From the NCBI GenBank assembly GCA_964611645.1, contig CAZTAO010000032.1, positions 1 through 53,252 of the forward strand: 53,252 nucleotides of DNA, given 5' to 3'. The stretch comes from CAZTAO01 sp964611645. Lineage in GTDB: Bacteria; Armatimonadota; UBA5829. Positions within the stretch are counted from its first letter, which is position 1. The number at the start of each line of letters is the position of its first letter. Below the pieces are notes generated by a model, which was not told where the DNA came from, did no database searches, and saw only the letters and a program-made list of their open reading frames with translations. Shown here one piece after another: positions 42,672-50,623 of the stretch. A program made the position numbers and the translations under genes.

Positions 42672-43613
42672 CTATTCCGCGAGACTGGTTATCAGGACTG
42701 TCCCCCCACTCGCTTCCACGCTGTACGCCTGGTTGGTCGGTGGCAAGAGACAGGTACTACTGAGCTTGAGTTGTATGTTCCAATCCGGCCTATCAGCTTG
42801 TATCGAGCAATCTCCGGAGACTGCGGTCAGCAGGTGCTTGTGCTGAGCAGCCTCGACTGTGAACCGGCGGCCAGTGACTTTGGTGACGGTGAATGTTGGG
42901 AATTGTGTGATCGCCTCAACCGAATCAGCGCCTGCAATCTTCAGGCCCGGATCAAGACAGGGTTTCTCGCCTCGAACGGCCATCACCGCTTCGCAGCCGT
43001 CTTGGAGGTGAAGGGCACGACCCCGGTGGTAGTCGAAGAGGCGGTAGGTGACCTGAGTCCTCTCGCTGACCTCGAAAGCCACCAAGCCCGGGCCAACCGC
43101 GTGGACTGTTCCGGTTGGCACGTTGAAGGCATCGCCGGGTTTGAGATTGGTGTGTTTTCTTAGCATCGCCAAGACTTTCAATTCATCAGGCGACTGCGCC
43201 TGGACCGCATTGCAGAAGCCTTCCTTGCTTACACCGTTCGCCAGACCGCAGAACAGAAATGCGTCAGGCTCGGCATAGAGGATGTACCACATCTCGTCTT
43301 TGTGCTCGTCGGGTTTCACAGGGTGCGCCTGCACGGAAAGCTTCTCGGAGGCGTCCAGCAGTTTCACCACCACCGGGATCTGCGTCACTTCATCCAGCAG
43401 TTCGCCTGCAAGTGGGCCGTTAAGTATCCGGTTGACTGTTTTGAGGCTCGGGTCGCCTGGGTCAACCGGCCAGGTGCTTGCATCCCACGACTCACCGATC
43501 GGCTGCGCGGAGTCCACGCGGGGCCTGTCATACAGCCTGCAAAGCCGCCCAGCGCCCCAGGGACGCGGCACGGCTATCGGTTCAAGCAGCAGTGGGTAAT
43601 TGAAATCCGGCAT
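42672..43613 (-). CDS. Class I (type I) mannose-6-phosphate isomerase
   Basis: This 313-aa cupin-fold zinc enzyme of ManA type interconverts mannose-6-phosphate and fructose-6-phosphate. The ATG at 43613 has GGAGG upstream. The zinc site is recognisable: LSVQAHPVKPDEHKDEMWYIL near 100-120 contributes Gln/His and Glu, and VPTGTVHAVGPGLVAFEVSERTQVTYRLFDYHR near 170-205 contributes the late His and the substrate loop. The short B. subtilis-like form fits the length. It heads the operon with the GH20-like and lipoprotein genes, which favours a role in using mannose freed from a glycan rather than in nucleotide-sugar synthesis. Confidence 0.9.
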   Translation of the reverse strand: MPDFNYPLLLEPIAVPRPWGAGRLCRLYDRPRVDSAQPIGESWDASTWPVDPGDPSLKTVNRILNGPLAGELLDEVTQIPVVVKLLDASEKLSVQAHPVKPDEHKDEMWYILYAEPDAFLFCGLANGVSKEGFCNAVQAQSPDELKVLAMLRKHTNLKPGDAFNVPTGTVHAVGPGLVAFEVSERTQVTYRLFDYHRGRALHLQDGCEAVMAVRGEKPCLDPGLKIAGADSVEAITQFPTFTVTKVTGRRFTVEAAQHKHLLTAVSGDCSIQADRPDWNIQLKLSSTCLLPPTNQAYSVEASGGTVLITSLAE

Positions 43614-43739
43614 CACGAGGTTCCTCCGTCCAGTGTCATCTACCCTACAGCATACCCAGATAGCCGACACCGACCTGCCGATGATACCACGCAACCGATT
43701 GTCGGTCAAGCTGACGAAGTCACGAAGGAAGGATACCTA

Positions 43740-43878
43740 ATCACGAAAGCACGAAAACCGGAAAACACGAAAGGGGACGAAGAGAAGCACGAAGCAGGAA
43801 ACCAGAAATTGAAGAAAGCCAGAAAAGGTATCTCTGCGCTTCGTTTTCGTGTTTTCGTCCTTTCGTGTTTTCGTGATG
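43740..43878. repeat. Large inverted repeat of CACGAAA-type units
   Basis: The left arm (43740-43783) is built of CACGAAA and GGAAAACACGAAAGG units. The right arm (43838-43878) reads as their reverse complement (TTCGTGTTTTCGTCCTTTCGTG). The arms enclose about 54 nt. Base composition is lower in GC than the genes. Confidence 0.7.
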
Positions 43879-43903
43879 ATCGTGTCTCCGTTTCTCACCT
43901 TTG

Positions 43904-43933
43904 TTGGACAGGGAGCCGGGGGGCTGGTATAGT
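43904..43933 (+). promoter_or_regulatory. Sigma70-type promoter for larE
   Basis: TTGGAC (43904-43909), an 18-nt spacer and TATAGT (43928-43933) preceded by TGG as an extended -10. The start codon lies 37 nt downstream. Confidence 0.6.
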
Positions 43934-43970
43934 GGTTCTGGCATTGTTCTGAGAACGGGGTATTGATACT

Positions 43971-44792
43971 TTGGCATTGGGTAGTGAGACGGCGGGGAAG
44001 CTGACCCGGCTGCGGGAGATGGTCCGGGCGTTTGGGAGTTGCGCGGTGGCTTATTCGGGCGGGGTGGACAGCACCTTGCTGGCTGCGGTGGTGCGGGAGC
44101 AGTTGGGCGAGAGATGCCTGGCGGTAATCGCGACCTCCTCCACCTACCCCAAGCGTGAGTTCGCGCCGGCCTTGGAGTGGCTGGAGAGCAGGGAGATCCT
44201 GTATCTGGTTATCGAAAGCGAAGAACTGGACATACCCGGCTTCGCCGAGAACCCCCGCAACCGCTGCTACCACTGCAAGAAAGAGCTTTTCACCAAGATC
44301 ATCGAGGAAGCTCGGAAGCGGGGGATGAGCGTGGTAGTCGACGGCGCGAACGCCGACGACACCGGCGACTTCCGGCCCGGAATGACTGCCGCCCGTGAAC
44401 TAGGAGTGCGAAGCCCTCTGATGGAATGCGGGCTTACGAAAGTCGAGATTCGCGCGATCTCCCGCGAGGTCTATCATCTGCCAACCGCCAATAAGCAATC
44501 GATGGCATGTATGTCCTCCCGTATCCCCTACGGCTCCAAGATCACCAGGGAGAAGCTGGCCCAGATCGAGACCATCGAAGACTACCTCTACACCCAGGAC
44601 TTCAAGGAGTTCCGCGCCAGGCATCACGGCGATATCCTGCGCTTGGAACTGGGCAAAGATGAAACGCGGCGGCTGTGGGAAGAAAACATCGTCCCCGAGC
44701 TAACCGCCCTCGCCAAGAAGACCGGCTTCACCTACGCAACCGTAGACTTGCAGGGCTTCAGGTCCGGTAGCATGAACGAAGCCCCGGAGTAG
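43971..44792 (+). CDS. larE: ATP-dependent sulfur transferase LarE
   Basis: The product is 273 aa from TTG (a second TTG two codons later is also possible). The PP-loop AYSGGVDSTLL (about 27-37) adenylates the pyridinium cofactor. LarE adds sulfur to make the nickel-pincer nucleotide cofactor of lactate racemase and related enzymes. The sequence has NRCYHCKKELF (C99, C102) and ACMSSRIPYG (C180). Three conserved cysteines of this kind are characteristic of the 4Fe-4S LarE class rather than the sacrificial single-cysteine class. No larA, larB or larC is in the window, so the cofactor genes are dispersed. It has its own promoter and ends directly before a repeat. Confidence 0.9.
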   Translation: MALGSETAGKLTRLREMVRAFGSCAVAYSGGVDSTLLAAVVREQLGERCLAVIATSSTYPKREFAPALEWLESREILYLVIESEELDIPGFAENPRNRCYHCKKELFTKIIEEARKRGMSVVVDGANADDTGDFRPGMTAARELGVRSPLMECGLTKVEIRAISREVYHLPTANKQSMACMSSRIPYGSKITREKLAQIETIEDYLYTQDFKEFRARHHGDILRLELGKDETRRLWEENIVPELTALAKKTGFTYATVDLQGFRSGSMNEAPE

Positions 44793-44799
44793 GGACGGA

Positions 44800-44945
44800 C
44801 ATTTCACATGGATATAGAGGATGGACAGGATGGGATAGGTAAGGGCTGCGGGAACTCAGAGCATGCAGACTTGGCAGCCAGTGCAAGGCGACGTTCCCGC
44901 AGCATAGTAACCAAATCCTGTATATCCTGTCCACCCATGTTAGTT
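44800..44945. repeat. Composite intergenic repeat C, copy 1 (left flank of exported hydrolase gene)
   Basis: It contains GCTGCGGGAAC (44845-44855) and its exact complement GTTCCCGCAGC (44893-44903) inside an outer ATGGATATA...ATATCC-type inverted repeat. A closely related copy lies at 47380-47567, in the same orientation. Confidence 0.7.
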
Positions 44946-44953
44946 CCTGCGTC

Positions 44954-47353
44954 TCACTTCCGCCGGTAGGTTCTGACAGCAAGGGGTGGGAAGTCGTCTT
45001 TCAGTTGGCCCTTGCTCACATTCACGCTGCGGTGTTCCCCTGCTACTCCCATCGGCCCGTCCGGGATTCCGCTGAGCTTCCAGGTGACGCCTTTGGCCGG
45101 CTTGCGGTCGGTGTTGACGGCTACTATGCAGACGCCCTTGCCGTCCTGAATTGCTCTGATATGGACCGCCTCGCTGCCGGCGGTCTGCTTGGCTGATAGC
45201 TTGCCCGAGTCTTTGAAAAGAACAGGAGCAAGATCGCGGACTTCCCCAGCCACCCGCTTCATCTCCGCCCACAGCAGCGGGTTGGCTTCCCGCATCGGGG
45301 TGTTGTAGTCATAGGAGAAGAACAGTATCCCCTTGGCCCCGTGCACTATCGACAGATATGCCATGCAGCGCAATTCCTCCGGAGTGGGCATGTTCTTGAT
45401 GCCCTCTTGTCCGGGCGGCTCTGAGAACGACTGCAGAACCGCAATCACCGGCTTGCGGCCACCAGTCACTCGCCGGGCCTCGATCATGAAGTTGGAGACC
45501 TTGGTGATGGGACCGCCGGGGAATCCTGGGTAAGGGTCCGGGGCCAGGATGTCGACTATATCGGAGAAGCCCTGCAGGTAGTTGGAAATGCACAGGCAAA
45601 CCAGCCCGGGACGCCTGGGGTCGCCTGCCTTGGTCGCGTCGGCGATCCCTTTCACAAAACCCAGACCCTCCAAGCTCGGCTCATCCCATACATACCAGCC
45701 TATGAGGTTCCTGGGCGCGGCGTCCGCCACTGTCCTTGTCATAGCCTGAACGTGCTTCTCGTAGGCCGCCAGTTGCACGTCCTGGGGCTGCGACTGCATC
45801 TTGGTGCGCAGTTCGGAGAAGTAGTATTCGTTCTGAACGCTGGCGATCAGCGATATACCGTGCTTGTCCATCTCATTGAGCGCGGAGATATAGTTCGGGG
45901 CGTCAACCCACTCCCAGACTATAGTGTTGAACCCCGCCTCGGCATACTCATCCAGCAGGCCGTTTTCGCCGAGGTGTGACTGAATGTAGTACATACCGAA
46001 CGGGAAGAACGGCTTGTTGTCCTTGTAGATAACGCCGTGGTCGTCATGGTAGACTGTCCCAGCCTGCGGGGCCAACTTCACCAACGGGCATTGCGCAGCC
46101 TTGCCCGCGACCTGCGCCTTTACCCTGTACTCTCCATCCGGCAAAGCCGCTATATCCAGCGATACGGAGCCTCGCCCCATGGCGTCCAGCTTACCGGCCT
46201 GGCGCTTCACCGCTGTCCCGTCCTTGTCGACGACGGCTACAGAGAAAGGCTTCCCGGCGGAATCGGCGATCCATGTTTCGACAGAGATGGTGGCTGAGCC
46301 GGCGCCGGAGTAGAGTGATCGATCGGTCCAAACGGTCAGAGGCCTGGGGGAAGTCATATTCAGCCATTGCTGGGCTACCGGGCGGTTGGTCTTGGCGTCG
46401 AAAATCGCTAACAGGAACTGGTGCTCCCCCATCTCGTAGGTCTTGGCCGAGAGCTGAGTGCGCACCTCAAAGACGCTCGGGGGCAGGGCGACTGTGTTCC
46501 TGGCTGTGCCGCCGGACGGGGTCTTGAAGTCGAGGGCCAATCTCAGCCCACGCGGCTTGCCGGCCTGCTGCCTCGTACGGGCGTCCACCAGAAACACACC
46601 TGGTCTGCCTGTCTTTATAGCGGCGTCGAGGGAAACCCGGTAGTCGTCCCAACGGACCTTGGGCAGGGAGAGCTTGCCGAAGAGCGCCGGCGCGTTGAAA
46701 TTGTTGAAAGTCGGAGCCCAGGTGAGGATCTGCTGCTTGCCACCGACAACCACCACACAGGTTATGTTTAACCGCCAGTTGCCGTCCTTTACACGCGAGA
46801 GGTCCATAACCGAAAATGGAATCGCGATCTCTGCCTGCCAATAGGACTCATCCGGCGCAATGTAGACCGCGTTTTGCCAGCGGCCGTTCCACGAGGTGTC
46901 GTAGCTGCGGGCATCTTCCTGCGTGTTGCGGGAGTTGAGCGTGAAGCAGTAATACGGCGATGGCCCGCTGGGGTCCACAAACACCTGCAGGTTCGGCCCA
47001 CCCCATACACCCTGATCGCGCTTGACGGAACCCGAGCGGAGCCCGGAGGTCTTGTCCGATTTGGACCTGAATGCAACATACAGGTTGGACTGATCGTGGG
47101 CAACATATCCGGAAGCCAGGCCCCCTGCTGTTGCCGAACCATCCACCAGCCAGAAGTCGTTGGTAAGGACCGCGTCCTTCCAGCAAACGTCATTGAGCTT
47201 GCCATCGATCTTGGGCGGAGCGTTCGTGAACCTCGACTCAAAGCCGGGGATATCTTGCGCGGGAGCGGCGAATGCGAGTGTCGGCAGTATCGCCGCGGCT
47301 ATCAGAACTCCTCGCACGATGACCTGGCATTTGGATATCATACTATCTCTCAT
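44954..47353 (-). CDS. Exported CBM9-like plus TIM-barrel protein
   Basis: This 799-aa protein has a signal peptide (VLIAAAILPTLAFA). Residues 38-230 form a CBM9-like carbohydrate-binding domain: PPKIDGKLNDVCWKDA, YVAHDQSNLYVAFRSKS, VFVDPSGPSPYY and WQAEIAIPFSVM. Middle residues 240-430 look like immunoglobulin-type sandwiches. From about 440 a TIM-barrel domain begins GVIYKDNKPFFPFGMYYIQ and continues GLLDEYAEAGFNTIVWEWVD and YVWDEPSLEG, a candidate acid pair. The start codon is uncertain (ATG at 47353 or 47341). The gene is flanked by two related intergenic repeats and is not obviously part of an operon. The substrate is unknown; plant or microbial polysaccharide is inferred from CBM9. Confidence 0.72.
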   Translation of the reverse strand: MRDSMISKCQVIVRGVLIAAAILPTLAFAAPAQDIPGFESRFTNAPPKIDGKLNDVCWKDAVLTNDFWLVDGSATAGGLASGYVAHDQSNLYVAFRSKSDKTSGLRSGSVKRDQGVWGGPNLQVFVDPSGPSPYYCFTLNSRNTQEDARSYDTSWNGRWQNAVYIAPDESYWQAEIAIPFSVMDLSRVKDGNWRLNITCVVVVGGKQQILTWAPTFNNFNAPALFGKLSLPKVRWDDYRVSLDAAIKTGRPGVFLVDARTRQQAGKPRGLRLALDFKTPSGGTARNTVALPPSVFEVRTQLSAKTYEMGEHQFLLAIFDAKTNRPVAQQWLNMTSPRPLTVWTDRSLYSGAGSATISVETWIADSAGKPFSVAVVDKDGTAVKRQAGKLDAMGRGSVSLDIAALPDGEYRVKAQVAGKAAQCPLVKLAPQAGTVYHDDHGVIYKDNKPFFPFGMYYIQSHLGENGLLDEYAEAGFNTIVWEWVDAPNYISALNEMDKHGISLIASVQNEYYFSELRTKMQSQPQDVQLAAYEKHVQAMTRTVADAAPRNLIGWYVWDEPSLEGLGFVKGIADATKAGDPRRPGLVCLCISNYLQGFSDIVDILAPDPYPGFPGGPITKVSNFMIEARRVTGGRKPVIAVLQSFSEPPGQEGIKNMPTPEELRCMAYLSIVHGAKGILFFSYDYNTPMREANPLLWAEMKRVAGEVRDLAPVLFKDSGKLSAKQTAGSEAVHIRAIQDGKGVCIVAVNTDRKPAKGVTWKLSGIPDGPMGVAGEHRSVNVSKGQLKDDFPPLAVRTYRRK

Positions 47354-47379
47354 ACTAACGGGATACCTCTTTACTTGGT

Positions 47380-47567
47380 TGTCATGGATGGGCAGGATGG
47401 GCCAGGTGATAGCTGCGGGAACTCAGACTGTGCAGGCTTGGTAGCCGAGTGCGAACCGGCGTTCCCACAGCATAGTAAGACGGAAATCTACGTGGATATA
47501 CAGGATATTCAGGATGAGAGTCTTCGTCGTGTCTTATCCTGTTCATCCTGCACATCCATGTCAGTAG
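47380..47567. repeat. Composite intergenic repeat C, copy 2 (right flank)
   Basis: It shares GCTGCGGGAAC (47412-47422), the ACTCAGA...TGCAG-CTTGG-AGCC middle and GTTCCCACAGC (47461-47471, one mismatch to copy 1) with the copy at 44800. An additional inverted repeat of ATCCTG units follows on the right. Confidence 0.7.
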
Positions 47568-47572
47568 TTCTT

Positions 47573-48745
47573 TCAGGTTTGGGAAACCAGCAGTGCTATG
47601 CCCATGCCTCCGCCGCAGCATAGGGTGGCGAGGCCGTGTTTGCTGTCGGTTCGGCGAAGTTCGTAGAGCAGCGTGGTCACGATGCGCGCGCCGCTGGCTC
47701 CTATGGGGTGGCCGAGGGCTATGGCGCCGCCGTTCACGTTGACCTTGGCCTCGTCCCAGCCTGTCTCTACTCCAAGCGCGAGGGACTGCACCGCAAAGGC
47801 TTCGTTGGCCTCGATGAGATCTATATCGTCCATCGCCAGGCCGGCGTTATCCAGCGCTCTCTTCACCGCTCCCGCGGGGGCTATGCCGAAGAGAGCAGGT
47901 TCCATTGCTGACGAAGCCCAACTCACCACCTTGCCCAGAACGGCCAGACCCAGTTCCGAGACCAGTTCGCCGGAAGCCAGAACGAGCGCGGATGCGCCAT
48001 CGTTGACTCCGCTGGCATTGCCGGCTGTGATTGTGCCGGTTGGCTCGAACGCGGGACGAAGCTTCGCCAGGGATTCCACCGTGGTTCCGGCGCGCGGGTG
48101 CTCATCGGTGTCTATGATGAGTTCTTCCCTGCCCTTCTTGACTTTCACGGGCACGATCTCATCCGCAAACTTGCCTGCGACTATTGCGGCTTCGCATCTC
48201 TGCTGGCTCATTGCGGCGAAGGCGTCCTGCTGCTCGCGGGAAATGCCGTATTTCTCCCCCAACCGCTCGCAGTGGATTGCCATGTGCTTGGTGTCGAAGG
48301 CGTCGGTGAGGCCATCGCGGAGAATGAGATCTTGCAGAGTGATGTCGCCAAACTGGGAATGCGAGCGCGGCAGGACATACGGGGCATTGCTCATAGACTC
48401 CATCCCGCCTGCGACGATACACTCCGACTCCCCGCTCGCGATTGCCTGCGCGGCGAGCGTGATAGACTTCAGACCCGACCCGCAGACCATATTGACCGTG
48501 GTACACGGCACGCTGACCGGCAGCCCCGCTTTCAGCGCAGCCTGCCTCGCGGGGTTCTGGCCCTGACCGCCCTGGATCACGTTACCCATCAACACTTCAT
48601 CGACCCGACCGGCATCCACCCCAGTCCACGCCAGAGCCTCCTTAATCACCACCGCGCCAAGATCGCTTGCGCTGAGGCTCGCCAGACCACCGTTGAACCT
48701 GCCAATCGGCGTCCGGCAGGCGGACACTATGTATACATCTCTCAT
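47573..48745 (-). CDS. Acetyl-CoA acetyltransferase (thiolase)
   Basis: This 390-aa biosynthetic or degradative thiolase starts at ATG 48745 with AGGA upstream; 25 extra in-frame residues before it are not supported. C88 in NMVCGSGLKS is the acyl-enzyme nucleophile. NVNGGAIALGHPIGASG supplies the conserved His near residue 346, and LCCGGGMG the second catalytic Cys near 376. It condenses two acetyl-CoA to acetoacetyl-CoA or runs in reverse. The gene sits 166 nt after the CoA-transferase stop, across a P2 repeat. With the downstream-strand SDR further upstream, it forms a set for acetoacetyl-CoA metabolism. Confidence 0.93.
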   Translation of the reverse strand: MRDVYIVSACRTPIGRFNGGLASLSASDLGAVVIKEALAWTGVDAGRVDEVLMGNVIQGGQGQNPARQAALKAGLPVSVPCTTVNMVCGSGLKSITLAAQAIASGESECIVAGGMESMSNAPYVLPRSHSQFGDITLQDLILRDGLTDAFDTKHMAIHCERLGEKYGISREQQDAFAAMSQQRCEAAIVAGKFADEIVPVKVKKGREELIIDTDEHPRAGTTVESLAKLRPAFEPTGTITAGNASGVNDGASALVLASGELVSELGLAVLGKVVSWASSAMEPALFGIAPAGAVKRALDNAGLAMDDIDLIEANEAFAVQSLALGVETGWDEAKVNVNGGAIALGHPIGASGARIVTTLLYELRRTDSKHGLATLCCGGGMGIALLVSQT

Positions 48746-48808
48746 GACTATGGTCCTTTCGTATGTTGCCGGGTTCGGGGTTGCTCTCTCTGCCGGAGGC
48801 TTTCTCTT

Positions 48809-48847
48809 CCCCTCACCCAACCCTCTCCCCGGAGGCCGGGGAGAGGG
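48809..48847. repeat. CCCCTCACCCC intergenic repeat (family P2)
   Basis: Stem CCCTCTCCCCGG / CCGGGGAGAGGG with loop AGG, preceded by CCCCTCACCCAA. On the minus strand it lies 64 nt after the stop of the CoA-transferase gene and has four G-runs. Confidence 0.8.
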
Positions 48848-48911
48848 CTATCTCGGCTCTGCTCCTCGGCTCTCTGCTTCTCTGCTCTCAGCTTCTCAGC
48901 CTCTCCGCTCC

Positions 48912-50464
48912 TCAGCTACTCTGCTTCACTGCAGGCATCTCCCAGCCCATCGTCTCTGGCTGGAAGATGCGAGAGTCCATTTCCTTGAGTGGATATGCTA
49001 TCTTCGGCTTGAACTCCATTTGTTCAAGTATGTCGCGGTCCAGGTCGGCTCCGGGGGCAATCTCAGTGAGCCATAGGCCGTCGGGCCTGAGTTCGAAGAC
49101 CGCGCGCTCAGTCACATACAGCACCGACTGCCCGCTGGAGACCGACTGTGGTCCGCTGAAAGTCACGTGCCCGACTTCCTTTACGAACTTCTTCGCCTTG
49201 CCTTCCTGGACGATCTTGAGCTTGCCGTCCGTGACAGCGATTTCCAGGCCACCGGCGGTGAATGTGCCACAATAGACCACTTTCTTGGCATTCTGACTGA
49301 TGTTGATAAACCCGCCGGCGCCGGCGATCCGGGTTCCGAACTTGCTCACGTTGACGCTGCCTTGAGGGTCGCACTCGGCCATTCCCAGGAACGTGATGTC
49401 AAGACCACCGCCATCGTAGAAGTCGAACATGGAGGGCTGGCTGATAATGGCGTCCGGGTTTCGGGAGACGCCGAAACTAAGGCCACCTGCAGGGACACCA
49501 CCAATCGGGCCGGATTCCACGGTCAGCACCATCTGATCGTTCACACCCTCCTCCGCAGCCACCGCCGCGATGCCGTCCGGCATGCCTATCCCGAGGTTGA
49601 CGATGGAGTTGGGAGTCAGTTCCATGAGGCCGCGCCTGCACACGATCTTGCGTTCGCCGAATGGCAGCGGGGCGGTGTCGTCCAATGGCACGTGAAGTTC
49701 GCCGCTGAAGGATGGGTCGTATTGCACGCCGAACGTCTGCCAATGGTTCTCGGGCTTGGAGACAACAATCACGTCCACCAGAATCCCCGGCACTTTTACC
49801 AGCCTGGTGGAGAGCTTGCCTTTGCACAGCCGCTCCACTTGGGCAATCACAATCCCGCCGCTGTTCCTCACGGCTTGAGCCGCGGCAAGGGCATCTATAG
49901 TGATGGCCTCGCGCTCGAGGCTGATGTTGCCGCTATCATCGGCGGTTGTCCCACGCACAAAGGCAACGGTGGGCCTGAATNNNNNNNNNNTTTGCCGCCG
50001 ACGTCTACCACTTCCACCAAGTCCTCGGTGGTTCTTGTGTTCAGCTTGCCGCCGCAGAGACGGGGGTCGACGAATGTACCGAGGCCGACATGGGTAACTG
50101 TGGGCCGCCCGGCGGCGATGTCCCGATACATGTGAGCGATAACGCCCTGGGGGAAGCAGTAGGCCTCGATGTCGTTTTCGACAGCCATCTTGCCCAGCTT
50201 CGGCACCAGGTTCCAGTGGCCGCCGATTACCCGCTTGACCATGCCGTGGTGCGCGACGTGATTCATCCCCCGCTTGTCGCCATCGCCCTGGCCGGCGGCG
50301 TAGACGACTGTGAGGTCGCGGGGTTGGCTCTGCTCCAGAAACCGCTCTTCAAGCGCCAACAGAAGTTCCTCGCAAACACCGCAGCCCACAAACCCGCTGG
50401 AGACCAGCGTGCTGCCATCGGCAATAAGCCCAACTGCCTCGCGGGCAGACATTACTTTGGCCAT
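48912..50464 (-). CDS. Acetate/propionate-type CoA-transferase, family I single chain, interrupted by assembly gap
   Basis: Two reading frames on either side of the 10-N gap belong to one YdiF/Pct-type chain. The N-terminal half begins MAKVMSAREAVGLIADGSTLVSSGF and ends TTEDLVEVVDVGGK; the C-terminal half resumes FRPTVAFVRGTTADDSGN. Joined, the length would be about 510-515 aa, close to the family's usual size. The catalytic Glu lies in LTVESGPIGG. The enzyme exchanges CoA between short-chain acids and acyl-CoA. The ATG at 50464 directly abuts a hairpin pair, and the gene lies between the SDR and thiolase genes, consistent with acetoacetate or butyrate-type metabolism. Confidence 0.88.
49981..49990. 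other. Assembly gap of 10 N inside the CoA-transferase gene
   Basis: The gap joins ...GGK to FRPTVAF in frames that cannot be continuous if exactly 10 bases are missing. The family alignment expects about 5-6 residues there, so about 14 or 17 bases are more likely. The 10 N is probably a placeholder. Confidence 0.95.
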
Positions 50465-50490
50465 TGTTTCCTCCGGTCACATTCGATGAT

Positions 50491-50566
50491 CGTGCGCGAT
50501 TTGCAATCGCGCACGAAATGGAACGCGCTAATTGTTCTTACGCGGGTGCGATTGCAAATCGCACCC
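50491..50566. repeat. Two consecutive hairpins of related sequence
   Basis: CGTGCGCGATT (50491-50501) pairs with AATCGCGCACG (50505-50515) around TGC. GGGTGCGATT (50544-50553) pairs with AATCGCACCC (50557-50566) around GCA. The two share GTGCGATT, as if one hairpin were duplicated and diverged. Confidence 0.75.
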
Positions 50567-50584
50567 GATCACAGGCAGATAACG

Positions 50585-50622
50585 CCCCTCACCCTGACCC
50601 TCTCCCGCAGAGGGGAGAGGGG
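50585..50622. repeat. CCCCTCACCCC intergenic repeat (family P2)
   Basis: Shorter copy with CCCTCTCCC / GGGGAGAGG arms, preceded by CCCCTCACCCTGA. On the minus strand it begins 1 nt after the stop of the SDR gene and keeps four G-runs. Confidence 0.75.
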
Positions 50623-50623
50623 A

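Larger units (their letters stand above)
43614..43970. other. Non-coding region between manA-like and larE genes
   Basis: It contains a large AT-richer inverted repeat built of CACGAAA units (43740-43878) and the larE promoter. I see no credible gene in it. Confidence 0.7.

Noticed and set aside
49895..49990. Continuation of the CoA-transferase N-terminal frame through the N gap
   Set aside because: Read-through gives residues unrelated to the family. The true continuation is in another frame starting FRPTVAF.
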